28,711 bases of DNA from Sphaeroforma sirkka (Eukaryota > Opisthokonta > Ichthyosporea > Ichthyophonida): contig LUCW03002053.1 of the NCBI GenBank assembly GCA_001586965.3, positions 1 through 28,711 on the forward strand. Direction: 5' to 3'. The notes below the pieces were generated by a model, which had not been told where the DNA came from, searched no databases, and saw nothing but the letters and a program-made list of their open reading frames with translations. Shown piece after piece: positions 19,634 through 28,711 of the stretch (positions are counted from its first letter, which is position 1; every line of letters starts with the position of its first letter). Both the position numbers and the translations under genes were made by a program.

Positions 19634-20968
19634 TCAATATCTTCTCCCCATTCGACGTGAAGTCGAAAATATCAAACCGTCATCAACATAAAGTACCAGA
19701 AAGCAGTTCTTCCGAATAAAGAGACAAGGGTCCGTAAGACTTGGCCGGAATCCAACATCATTAACGAGGAAATCTCTGAAGCGCACAAACCAACATAATT
19801 CGGCTTGCTTGAGTCCATAGATACTCTTCTTCAGCTCGCAAATAGCACCCTCCTTAATCAACTGGTGATCCTCATCACTTAGTAAATCACCAACTATTTC
19901 AACGAAACCAGTGGGGATCTCCGAGCAGACGTACTCTTCCAAATTACCATGCAAAAATGCAGTTTTGACATCGAACTGCAATACATCCAAGTTCTCAGAT
20001 GCAGCGATAGCCAAACATGCACGCACAGTCTCTTTTGTGACTACTGGTGACGATGTCTCCACATAATCTCGACCATACTGTTGTGCAAATCCCTTCGCAC
20101 ATAGGCGGGCTTTATGTCGTATCACTGCGCCGCTTTCATCACGCTTGAGAGTGAGAACCCACTTGAGTTCCAGAGGCTTTGTCCGGGCCTTGCAGCGCTG
20201 CTGAAGTTTCCAAACCTTCATCTTCAGCATTGAACGTAGCTCGTCTCTCATGGCTGCGCGGAAGTGCTTCTCATCAGCAGACCCAGTCAAGTCTTTGAAG
20301 GACAATTCATCATCGGCCAGAAATCCAAAGTTAGATTCTTCATGATCTCGTTTACGATCTCGTCGAAGTTTCGAAGTTTGTCGAGGTGGGGTTCCACTTG
20401 ATTGACGTTCACGTTTTCTCTCCGAGTCCAAGTCCGTACGAGCCTTAGAGCTGATCCGCGGGGACATCATGTCATTGGCTCGGTCGCGTGTACGATCTAC
20501 GCGGGTTTTCAATCGCCTGCCACCTCTCGTAGGTGTCTGCTTACCAGGCAAATCACGTTTCTGGTGATTGAGTGGGCGGCGAGCATAACCAGGATGCTCA
20601 CCGGGTCCTGATTCATCACCTCCATCAGTAGATGATTCATCCATAGTGACATCATCGTCGGCGGCATCATCCATGGGACCATCTCCATCACTATCCGTAT
20701 CTGATTCTGACGCTGAAGTATCCTTGTTGCCATCACTTGCTCCTACTTCATCGTCAATACTATCATCGTCACCCTCGGAATTATTGACTTTGACCCTTTC
20801 AACGTGACTGGCAATCGTGGGCTCAAGGCGATAATCTCGACTATTCACAACACGCTTTGTCTCTAGGTTGTAAATTCGCATACTGCCGCCAACAGTATTA
20901 AGGCTAGGACCTAGTAAAATACCTTCCTGACCCTTCTTGCCGAATTTCTTGTTATGTTTTCCGGTCAA
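19634..20968 (-). pseudogene. pol: Integrase C-terminus, linker and RT of element E (444 open codons)
   Basis: The longest open frame in the window. Residues 2-50 are the end of integrase (KKFGKKGQEGILLGPSLNTV to NSRDYRLEP). Residues 64-124 are strongly acidic (DDDSIDDEVG, SDTDSDGDGPMDDAADDD). Residues 144-210 are strongly basic (RGGRRLKTR, RKRERQ, KLRRDRKRD). RT begins near 231, with KWVLTLKRDESG (269-280), CAKGFAQQYGRDYVETSSPVV (290-310), QFDVKTAFLHG with catalytic Asp 333, IYGLKQAELCW (Glu where other copies have Gly, 390) and LYVDDGLIFS with the Asp pair at 429-430. The frame is lost after STSRRMG near 19645. The catalytic residues of RT are intact; no own start codon is expected, because it is a segment of a polyprotein. 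Confidence 0.93.
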
Positions 20969-21895
20969 GAAATATACTTTCGCACCAAAGGAATTGTTGT
21001 CTGCGACAAATCAGGTTTAACTCCTGACCATAGTTCCGCCCGCGACTTAGCACCACCTCGTTGTGGCATTACGTTGATCAACCAACAAGCATAGGTAACC
21101 GCTTCAAGCCAAAACTCATCGCCCAGTCCAGCCTGCAGTAGAAGAACCCGGGCCATCTCGATCAGGGTTCGATGTGCACGCTCACATCTTCCATTATGTT
21201 CAGGAGTACGTGCTGCCGTCAAACTCTGCTTTATGCCTCTTGCTGATAGCATAGACTTCCAAGTCTCGTTGACAAACTCGCCCCCCTCTATCACTATGAG
21301 CCTTCTTCGGGAATCGCTTCAACACTGCAAATTCAGTGTCCAGCAAGTGACGCATTGCAGCAGTCGCATCACTCTTTTGCTTCAGGCCCAAACACCAGTA
21401 GTGGTCCGTTGCATCGTCAAGAACCTGGAGACCGAATTGTTTTCCAGTGAGTGACGGTGTCTTCGAGGTCTCGAAGATATCTACGTACAGCTTCGATCCC
21501 GGAACTTCTAGAACCACAGATTTACGTTTACCCTTCGACCCGACCAACTTGCGAGTAATTCTGGCCCGTGTCATCTTGCCCTGCAAGCAAGCTCTACAGA
21601 AGGGAAGCTTCTCACCCCAACGTCTGGCAACTTTCTCCATTCCTGCGCAAACCATTGTCTCTTTCATCAGTTCCAAGCTTACATGGCCAAGTCTATGATG
21701 CCACATGAGCATATCTGCTTCACCATCATCGGATGCCACAAGGGCCTTATCTTCATCGATAATCTTTGTACCCGAATGTGCTCGGTTGACGGGCGACTTC
21801 AGATCCTTCAGGGAAACGATGTATAGCCCTTGTCTAACCGTTGCTTTCACCAAACCACCCTGCGGATCAAATAATGTGCAGTCGTTCTTTCGCAC
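20965..21895 (-). pseudogene. pol: Integrase of element E
   Basis: Two frames (21895-21200 and 21294-20965) meet at a run of six C (plus strand, 21280-21286), directly after HSDRG. The zinc domain has HHRLGH and CRAC. Catalytic residues are Asp at 21479-21481 (YVDIFETS), Asp at 21290-21292 (HSDRG) and Glu at 21181-21183 (GRCERAH). RKLVGSKGK and GLKQKSD place it with A. A base lost near 20990 separates it from the 444-codon frame. Confidence 0.92.
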
Positions 21896-22331
21896 GTCGC
21901 CTTCCAGCCGTTCTTAACAAGCTGTCGTACGGATAAAAGTTGAACACCCGCCTTAGGAATGAGAAGAGCTAAACCAGTCTCAGGACAGCCGCGCAACTCT
22001 CCCTCACCATCTGCTTGCAGTTTAGTGTTGCCAAGCCCGGTCAATCGCTTGTTAGAGGGTCTCACTGCAGACAGAGCATCCTCCAATACAACAACATGCT
22101 TGCTGGCACCTGTGTCAACCACAAGCTCGTTAGCAGATAAGACCAGATCACCCACGCCCAGCAATGCAAACGCCGAATGTTCGCTGATTGTGTTCTCCAA
22201 TTCAGCTTCAGCGATTGAGGTGACGGATCCATCCACAAGTAGATCATCCTCGGCAAAGGTGTCATCATCGTCGAGTGTAGTACAGTTATATCTTCATCTG
22301 TAGCTGAGATAAAGCCACCCCTGAACTTCAT
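21847..22331 (-). pseudogene. pol: Protease of element E
   Basis: The frame 22236-21847 carries LVVDTGASKHVV with the active-site Asp at 22114-22116, RLTGLGNTKLQADGEGELRG, and the start of the pre-integrase region LLSVRQLVKNGWKAT. It breaks near 21890, where a base is missing before the NDCTLFDPQGG segment. An acidic stretch lies upstream. This copy keeps the correct frame across GEGELRGC, where A has an extra G. Confidence 0.88.
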
Positions 22332-23322
22332 AATCCGATGAAAAAACCTCCAGATAGCAACCCGGGTGGAGCATCCAATTCATCATCAAATTTGCTCTCG
22401 GCATCAGAAGAATCAGAATCGGTGGAATCACACATCAAGGCCGGCATACCATCATCACTGTCGGAATCTCCGTCATCACCGATCGCCATCAATCCAAATC
22501 CGAAATAGCCATTGTCATCATCATTCTCATCGTCGAGATCTGGGCAGTCTCGTTTGATATGCCCTGGTTTCTTGCAATTCAAACACGCCATCTTACCACG
22601 ACAATTGGCCGAGTATGCCCGGGCTTAAGGCACTTGAAACAAGTAAGCTCCCGGCCATCTCTACTACCAAAGTCACCTCTTGGTCGGTCGAAACCACCTC
22701 CTCGTCGACCCTTCTGGGCTTTATGGTTACCCTTGTGATATCGTCCATTAGCATAAAGACCGATATCTTCGTCGTCGTTGTCATCATCGTAGACACCGAG
22801 TCCAGTCTCAAACACAATGGCGGCTTCCTTCACTTGCTCATAGCTGAATCGATTTCCGTTTGCAAACTTCGCATTCAAGTCAATCTTCAGCGGCGCAAAC
22901 TGACGTGGAAGGCCCTTCATGAAGGATATGCGTTTCCGAATGTTAGTCAACTCATCCCCTGACCTGCAAGCTGGCCAAATAGAATCTCACATCGGTCGGC
23001 GAGTTCAGCAACATTTTCTCCATCGTTCATCTTCATCCTATCTAACTTCTGAGTCAACGCATCCAGATTGGCCTCCGTCTGGCGGTTCATTGCGGTAGCG
23101 ATCTGGGCCAAGGCAACTGCAGGGTTATCAGTGTTACGGACGTATCCAAGACAACAGTCTTCAACGCTCTGGACAATCATGGAGTAGGCAATCTCCTCTC
23201 TCACGGTCTGTAGCGGCATTGAAGACGGCCTTTTCCTTCAGCTTAGCTTCCATCTTCAACTTCCAGTTCGGGTAGCCGGTGGCATCCTTCAGTTTGGGCA
23301 CTGAATTTGACGGTCACTTCAT
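22328..23322 (-). pseudogene. gag: gag of element E
   Basis: Three frames: capsid N-part (23219-22947), capsid C-part (22950-22579) and nucleocapsid (22591-22328). Knuckle 1 (22601-22641) is one base short and so shifted; knuckle 2, CLNCKKPGHIKRDC (22544-22585), is intact. The tail is very acidic (DDENDDDNGYFGFG, DSDSDDGMP). The start is unusual: the ATG at 23320-23322 is followed by AAG TGA, and the first dozen codons differ from the MKYVEPKLKDAT of A, D and G, so this copy's 5' coding end is altered over about 30 bases. Confidence 0.88.
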
Positions 23323-23495
23323 CTCTCTCTGGTCATCAGTGATAGAGGCTCTCTCTCTCTCAAATCAGCTCTCTCTCTCTCTCTCTCTATCAGCTCAGAG
23401 TTCTCTAAAGCAGCGTTCTCTCTCTCTCTCTCTCTCAGAGGCATGAGTCCTGGTCTCCAAAATTTCAAGCTTTTAGTCCCGTCCGCTGCTTCGCA
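23323..23495 (-). repeat. Leader and primer-binding region of element E
   Basis: CT-rich on the plus strand (GA on the minus strand) from 23347 to 23437, with spacers that differ from the other copies (TGATAGAGAG and GCTTTAGAGAACTC types). The primer region on the minus strand reads GAAGCAGCGGACGGGAC, but the base pairs joining it to the LTR are changed (GATGCGAAGC in place of CACATGGAAGC). Confidence 0.75.
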
Positions 23496-23943
23496 TCGAA
23501 ATTTTTCAACTCTGTGAAAGTGCTCTTTATTTACTTTTGTATTCCGTATTTATACTATTTTTCGTCAAAATTGAACGGCCCTTTGGCTCGAAAATTTCTT
23601 TGCCAAAGAAATTCCAACGGACGTGCGCGGATCTATTTTAGATTCCATCTCTAAAAAATACAAACACATTGATTTCTTCAAATACACTTAAACTTCCAAG
23701 ACTCATAACTCAATGAATATTCACTCAAACAACTTGAATAAGGTGTCATATGAAAAAGAAACCCATTTCTATCAAATGACACCTGTAACAAAATTATATA
23801 CATTTAATAGGTCAAACACAATCGGCCTACGAAATACATTCGTAAACACAACATACAAAAACATCGTTAGATAATCGGTTCCTCGATGGACTAGGTCTGA
23901 GTCCAACACTTAAACATCATTCACCTTTGACATGATTTTTTTT
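23496..23943 (-). repeat. LTR8, 5' LTR of element E, with damaged ends
   Basis: The body matches the family and includes the inverted hairpin and TATA box. The U5 end reads TCGAAATTTTTC instead of TGTGAATTTTTC. At the U3 end the CTACA terminus is missing, replaced by a T run directly joined to CACGTTGAAAGG of fragment F. It is the only nearly complete LTR here without a clean terminus. Confidence 0.9.
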
Positions 23944-25062
23944 CACGTTGAAAGGGTCAAAGTCAATAATTCCGAGGGTGACGATGATAGTATTGACGAT
24001 GAAGTAGGAGCAAGTGATGGCAACAAGGATACTTCAGCGTCAGAATCAGATACGGATAGTGATGGAGATGGTCCCATGGATGATGCCGCCGACGATGATG
24101 TCACTATGGATGAATCATCTACTGATGGAGGTGATGAATCAGGACCCGGTGAACATCCTGGTTGTGCTCGCCCACTCAATCACCAGAAACGTGATTTGCC
24201 TGGTAAGCAGACACCTACGAGAGGTGGCAGGCGATTGAAAACCCGCGTAGATCGTACACGCGACCGAGCCAATGACATGATGTCCCCGCGGATCAGCTCT
24301 AAGGCTCGTACGGACTTGGACTCGGAGAGAAAACGTGAACGTCAATCAAGTGGAACCCCACCTCGACAAACTTCGAAACTTCGACGAGATCGTAAACGAG
24401 ATCATGAAGAATCTAACTTTGGATTTCTGGCCGATGATGAATTGTCCTTCAAAGACTTGACTGGGTCTGCTGATGAGAAGCACTTCCGCGCAGCCATGAG
24501 AGACGAGCTACGTTCAATGCTGAAGATGAAGGTTTGGAAACTTCAGCAGCGCTGCAAGGCCCGGACAAAGCCTCTGGGACTCAAGTGGGTTCTCACTCTC
24601 AAGCGTGATGAAAGCGGCGCAGTTATACGACATAAAGCCCGCCTGTGTGCGAAGGGATTTGCACAACAGTATGGTCGAGATTATGTGGAGACATCGTCAC
24701 CAGTAGTCACAAAAGAGACTGTGCGTGCATGTTTGGCTATCGCTGCATCTGAGAACTTGGATGTATTGCAGTTCGATGTCAAAACTGCATTTTTGCATGG
24801 TAATTTGGAAGAGTACGTCTGCTCGGAGATCCCCACTGGTTTCGTTGAACTAGTCGGTGATTTACTAAGTGATGAGGATCACCAGTTGATTAAGGAGGGT
24901 GCTATTTGCGAGCTGAAGAAGAGTATCTATGGACTCAAGCAAGCCGGATTATGTTGGTTTGTGCGCTTCAGAGATTTCCTCGTTAATGATGTTGGATTCC
25001 GGCCAAGTCTTACGGACCCTTGTCTCTTTAGGGAAGAACTGCTTTCTGGTACTTTATGTTGA
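23944..25062 (+). pseudogene. pol: Linker and RT of fragment F
   Basis: Open from the LTR/interior join through about 370 codons: acidic linker, basic linker, KWVLTLKRDESG, CAKGFAQQYGRDYVETSSPVV, QFDVKTAFLHG (catalytic Asp 24775-24777) and IYGLKQAGLCW up to TDPCLF. There two bases are lost (TTTAGGGAAG) and the frame ends at 25060-25062. An ATG that happens to lie in the antisense LTR (23932) is in frame with it. The catalytic Asp pair of LYVDDGLIF (25061-25066) falls in the next frame. Confidence 0.9.
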
Positions 25063-26033
25063 TGACGGTTTGATATTTTCGACTTCACGTCGAATGGGGG
25101 AGAAGATATTGAAGAAGATCGAGACAGAGTTCGACGTCAAGTCGATGGGGTCTCCACGGTTTTTTCCTCGGATGGAAAATTGATATGTCTGAAAGAGGAA
25201 TTTTCATCTCGCAGCCGGCATATATTGAGAAGCTAGCGCAGAAGTATGGACCATTGAAAAGGGTCAGTACACCTATGAGTACATCTTTCGACGTGAATCG
25301 GCCTGGTACATTGGTGCAGGATTCAGACTACCGTGGTATCATAGGTTCAAAAAACAATATGTTTGCAGCTGTGGGTACGCGTCCTGATATTGCTTTTGCG
25401 ACAAGTTCACTGAGCCGATACCTTGACCAGCCGACTAAGGCGAGAGAGGGCTGCCGCAAGAAATCTGTGCGGATACTTGGAGGCTACCAAACACTGGGGA
25501 ATCTTCTATGAAGCCGGGAACGACTTGAAACTTTGTGCGTATGCCGATGCAAGCTATGGGGGCTGAAAGACAAAACGATCTCGTTCTGGCTATCTGGTAT
25601 TCATCACAAATGCCCCAGTCTACTGGGGGCGCGCCGTCAGACACTTGTCACCCTAAGTACTTCTGAGGCAGAGTATGTCAGTCTTGCAGAGTCTTGCCGT
25701 GATGTAAAACTGCTTTGAATTTGCTATCTGAGCTAGGACGAGCCACTGATCAATCTGTAGTTTGTTACGAGGACAATCAGACTGCTAAGAAGATGGCTGA
25801 GGAATTGACCACCAAGCGCAGTAAGCATATTGATATCAAATATCATTATGTGCGAGAGTTATGTGCAAAGAAGATCATCGCATTGGAAGACTGCCGGTCT
25901 GAGTTGATGATTGCTGATGCCTTGACCAAGGCATTGCCTAAGGTTGCTTTTCGTGCGTCACCGCAGTCAAATGATGAAACGCCGCTGCTACCGATGTGCT
26001 GTCGTGTCTACATCTCTTTGTCGTTGTGGCTAG
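25029..26033 (+). pseudogene. pol: RT end and RNase H of fragment F
   Basis: Carries LYVDDGLIFSTSRRMG, the FLG region with one T too many, then from 25185 MSERGIFISQPAYIEKL. An AAAAAACA-type insertion lies near 25349, an extra G near 25449 and altered bases near 25560. RNase H follows with TSEAEYVSL, CYEDNQTAKK, KHIDIKYHYVREL and DALTKALPK. The last 20 residues are shifted by insertions near 25952-25965. Stop TAG at 26031-26033 in the family frame. Confidence 0.88.
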
Positions 26034-26092
26034 TTTGTGGGGAGATACATATCGAATGATGTCCGATGACTATGTCTTGCGTCCATGGGGAG
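26034..26092 (+). other. 3' untranslated region and polypurine tract of fragment F
   Basis: About 53 non-coding bases, nearly identical to 6246-6298, end in GGGGAG at 26087-26092, touching LTR9. Confidence 0.82.
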
Positions 26093-26549
26093 TGTAGAAA
26101 AATCATATTGTCAAAGGTGAATGATGTTTAAGTGTTGGACTCAGACCTAGTCCATCGAGGAACCGATTATCTAACGATGTTTTTTGTATGTTGTGTTTAC
26201 GAATGTGTTTCGTAGGCCGATTGTGTTTGACCTATTAAATGTATAATTTTGTTACAGGTGTCATTTGATAGGAAATGGGTTTTTTCCTTTCATATGACAC
26301 CTTATTCAAGTTGTTTGAGTGAATATTCATTGAGTTATGAGTCTTGGAAGTTTAAGTGTATTTGAAGAAATTGTGTTTGTATTTTTAGAGATGGAATCTA
26401 AAAATAGATCGCGCACGTCCGTTGGAATTTCTTGCAAAGAAGAAATTTTCGAGCCGAAAGGGCCGTTCAATTTTGACGAAAAAAATAGTATAAATACGGA
26501 ATACAAAAAAGTAAATAAAGAGCACTTTCACAGAGTTGAAAAATTAACA
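26093..26549 (+). repeat. LTR9, shared by F and G
   Basis: 457 bp from TGTAGAAAAATC to AATTAACA, with hairpin (26257-26301), TATA box (26489-26496) and AATAAA (26514-26519). A polypurine tract lies on its left and a primer-binding region on its right, so, like LTR2, it joins two interiors head to tail. Confidence 0.93.
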
Positions 26550-26609
26550 TGGAAGCAGCGGACGGGACTAAAAGCTAGAAATTTTTGGAGACCAAGGACT
26601 CTGAGTGCC

Positions 26610-26649
<40 letters not shown>

Positions 26650-26757
26650 GAGAGAGAGAGCTAGAGAACGCTGATTTGAGAGAGAGAGAGAGAGGAAGAG
26701 AGAGCTAGAGCGCTGATTTGAGAGAGAGAGAGACCACTGATCACCAAACCGAGAGGA
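26550..26757 (+). repeat. Leader of fragment G with GA-rich tandem repeat
   Basis: The primer-binding variant TGGAAGCAGCGGACGGG (26550-26566) equals that of A. GA runs with CTAGAG..GCTGATTT spacers fill 26612-26733, the longest such leader in the window. Confidence 0.82.
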
Positions 26758-27716
26758 ATGAAGTACGTGGAGCCCAAACTGAAGGATGCCACCGGCTACC
26801 CGAACTGGAAGTTGAAGATGGAAGCTAAGCTGAAGGAAAAGGCCGTCTTCAATGCCGCTACAGACCGTGAGAGGGAGATTGCCTACTCCATGATTGTCCA
26901 GAGCGTTGAAGACTGTTGTCTTGGATACGTCCGTAACACTGATAACCCTGCAGTTGCCTTTGGCCCAGATCGCTACCGCAATGAACCGCCAGACGGAGGC
27001 CAATCTGGATGCGTTGACTCAGAAGTTAGATAGGATGAAGATGAACGATGGAGAAAAAAATGTTGCTGAACTCGCCGACCGATGTGAGATTCTATTTGGC
27101 CAGCTTGCAGGTCAGGGGATGAGTTGACTAACATTCGGAAACGCATATCCTTCATGAAGGGCCTTCCACGTCAGTTTTGCGCCGCTGAAGATTGACTTGA
27201 ATGCGAAGTTTGCAAACGGAAATCGATTCAGCTATGAGCAAGTGAAGGAAGCCGCCATTGTGTTTGAGAGACTGGACTCGGTGTCTACGATGATGACAAC
27301 GACGACGAAGATATCGGTCTTTATGCTAATGGACGATACCACAAGTGTAACCATAAAGCCCAGAAGGGTCGACGAGGAGGTGGTTTCGACCGACCAAGAG
27401 GTGACTTTGGTAGTAGAGATGGCCGGGAGCTTACTTGTTTCAAGTGCCTTAAGCCCGGGCATACTCAAACAATTGTCGTGGTAAGATGGCGTGTTTGAAT
27501 TGCAAAAGAAACCAGGGCATAGTATCAAACGAGACTGCCCAGATCTCGACGATGATGAGAAATGGATGATGACAAATGGCTATTTTCGGCCTTTTGGATT
27601 GATGGCGATCGGTGATGACGGGAGATTCCGACAGTGATGATGGTATGCCGGCCTTGATGTGTGATTCCACCAAATTTTGATGAATTGGATGCTCCACCCG
27701 GGTTGCTATCTGGAGG
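26758..27716 (+). pseudogene. gag: gag of fragment G, frameshifted and cut
   Basis: ATG at 26758 opens MKYVEPKLKDATGYPNWKLK and stays open to an extra T near 26960. Extra A bases near 27056, a lost G near 27117 and an extra T near 27177 follow. Knuckle 1 is altered (CAAACAATTGTCGTG) and knuckle 2 is broken by inserted bases near 27506 and 27520. The acidic tail has lost part of its length (join near 27671, AAATTTTGATGAATTGG). The copy ends at GLLSGG (27716), where degraded LTR sequence of the opposite strand begins. Confidence 0.85.
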
Positions 27717-28111
27717 TTTACTTTTGATTATAGTCCGTATTCAGCTACCTACCGTTTTCGTCTCGATGATGAATTCCTTTCGGCTCGAAAATTTCCTTTG
27801 CCAAAGAAATTCCAACGGACGTGCGCGGATCTATTTTTTAGATTCCATCTCTAAAAAATACAAACACATTTTCTTCAAATACGCTTAAACTTATAAGACT
27901 CATAACTCCAATGAATATTCACTCAAACAACTTGAATAAGGTGTCATATGAAAGGAAAACCCATTTCCTATCAAATGACACCTGTAAAAAAAAAATTACA
28001 CATTTAATAGGTCAAACACAATCGGCGCTACAAAATACATTCAATAAACACAACATGGACTAGGTCTGAAACCAACACTTAGATAAGTTCGTTCCTCGAT
28101 GACTAGGTCTT
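27717..28111 (-). repeat. LTR10, rearranged minus-strand LTR remnant
   Basis: The first 60 bases (27717-27775) match U5/R only patchily (TTACTTTTG, TCCGTATT, TTTTCGTC). From 27776 (CCTTTCGGCTCGAAAATTTCC) the match is good to about 28045, including the hairpin. After that the U3 end is scrambled: the GGACTAGGTCTGA stretch occurs before the TTAGATAA.TCGTTCCTCGAT stretch and again after it, and the terminal 40-60 bases are missing. Confidence 0.8.
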
Positions 28112-28711
28112 AAAAGCATTTGTGATGAATACATCATAGCCAGAACGAGATCGTTTGTCTCTTATGATCCCCATAGCTTGCATCGGCATACGCACAGTTT
28201 TCTAAGTCGTTCCTGGCTTCATAGAAGATTCTATAGTGTTTGTAGCCTCCAAGCATCCGCACACAGATTTCTTGTGGCAGGCTCTCTACCTTAGTCGGCT
28301 CGTCAATGTATCAAAGCCTTCAGTGAACTTGTCGCAAAAGCAATATCAGATTGCGTACCCATAGCTGCAAAAACATAAGGGAACTCCATATGATACCACG
28401 GTAGTCTTGAATCCTGCACCAATGTACCAGGCCGATTCACGCCGATCGAAAGATGTACTCATAGGTGTAATACTGGACTTCTTTTCAATGGTCCATACTT
28501 CTGAAAAGAAGCCAATATATGGCTGCGGAGATGAAAATACCCTCTTTCACAGACATATCAATTTCCATCCGAGGAAAAACTGAGACTTATCGACTTGACG
28601 TCGAACTCTGTCTCGATCTTCTTCAAAATCTTCCCCATTCGACGAAGCTGAAAATATCAAACCGTCAACATGGCAAGAAAGTGCTGTTCCTAAGCACATG
28701 CACCGGAACGA
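28112..28711 (-). pseudogene. pol: H: degraded RT and RNase H fragment
   Basis: The minus strand covers from the RT active-site region (near 28680) through FDVKS, MSERG-like and PAYIEKL-like sequence, GTRPDIAF-like sequence and CAYADASYG to AIWYSS in RNase H. Substitutions and small insertions are far denser than in any other copy, and the frame changes every few dozen bases. It runs off the right edge. Confidence 0.8.

Larger units (their letters stand above)
18195..23943 (-). mobile_element. Element E: full-length minus-strand copia element
   Basis: About 5.75 kb with LTR8 (5', 23496-23943), primer region, CT/GA leader, gag-pol (23322 down to 18713), polypurine tract and LTR7 (3'). It has all domains and the fewest frame breaks among the full-length copies, and belongs to the same sequence type as A. 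Both LTRs touch copia interior sequence of opposite strand (D on the left, F on the right), not a recognisable target duplication. Confidence 0.93.
23944..26549 (+). mobile_element. Fragment F with LTR9: 3' part of a plus-strand copy
   Basis: Begins inside the end of integrase (HVERVKV), continues through linker, RT and RNase H to the stop at 26031-26033 and polypurine tract GGGGAG (26087-26092), and ends with LTR9. The 5' LTR, gag, protease and most of integrase are absent. It lacks the TGA seen in B and D, so it is not the missing half of D. Confidence 0.9.

Noticed and set aside
18190..23950. Element E as a simple insertion into D, with F as the rest of D
   Set aside because: D stops near A-position 5123 while F starts near 4148, so they overlap by almost 1 kb, and F lacks the TGA that D carries.
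1..28711. A host gene, defence system or bacterial operon
   Set aside because: Every coding motif belongs to retroelement gag or pol; no ribosome-binding sites, operon spacing or other domain families are seen.

Overview
This window is eukaryotic transposon sequence. Apart from the first 1 kb, essentially all of it is built from one family of Ty1/copia-type LTR retrotransposons, in both orientations, with no host gene, tRNA or rRNA that I can recognise. The order of the coding domains (gag with two CCHC knuckles, protease, integrase, reverse transcriptase, RNase H), a single long polyprotein without an env gene, and LTRs of about 450 bp that begin TGT and end ACA identify the group. The host cannot be read directly. 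Mid GC content, intron-free coding and dense nesting would suit an oomycete or another stramenopile, but that is a weak guess.

Layout, left to right. Positions 1-1003 (minus strand) are a decayed Ty3/gypsy-type integrase that received the first copia insertion. Element A (plus, 1004-6759) is full length, with both LTRs. Its 3' LTR runs straight into a second, deleted interior, B (6760-9429), which is abutted at 9430 by an LTR in the opposite orientation. From 9430 to 14968 the minus strand carries three 3' fragments of increasing size (C3, C2, C), each ending in a polypurine tract and an LTR. At 14969 a plus-strand LTR begins element D (to 18194), a twin of B that ends at the same inverted-LTR junction. 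Element E (minus, 18195-23943) is full length with both LTRs. A plus-strand 3' fragment F (23944-26092) follows, then its LTR, then a plus-strand gag fragment G (to 27716). The window ends in a heavily rearranged minus-strand LTR and RT/RNase H remnant (27717-28711).

How the parts would have worked: Gag forms the particle and its knuckles bind RNA; protease cuts the polyprotein; RT and RNase H copy the RNA, primed at the tract after the 5' LTR and at the purine tract before the 3' LTR; integrase inserts the product. Every copy here is broken by frameshifts, most of them single-base or short-repeat length changes. Many may be sequencing errors in a long-read assembly, since they are rarely shared between copies. 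The changes that are shared (the deletion, insertion, nonsense codon and inverted-LTR junction common to B and D) must be real or assembly-level duplications.

The most interesting points are the junctions where exact LTR termini meet internal sequence, the B/D twin units flanked by inverted LTRs, a conserved hairpin in every largely complete LTR, a strongly acidic then basic linker between integrase and RT, and the possibility that this nest is centromeric, like the copia-like (CoLT) clusters known from Phytophthora centromeres.
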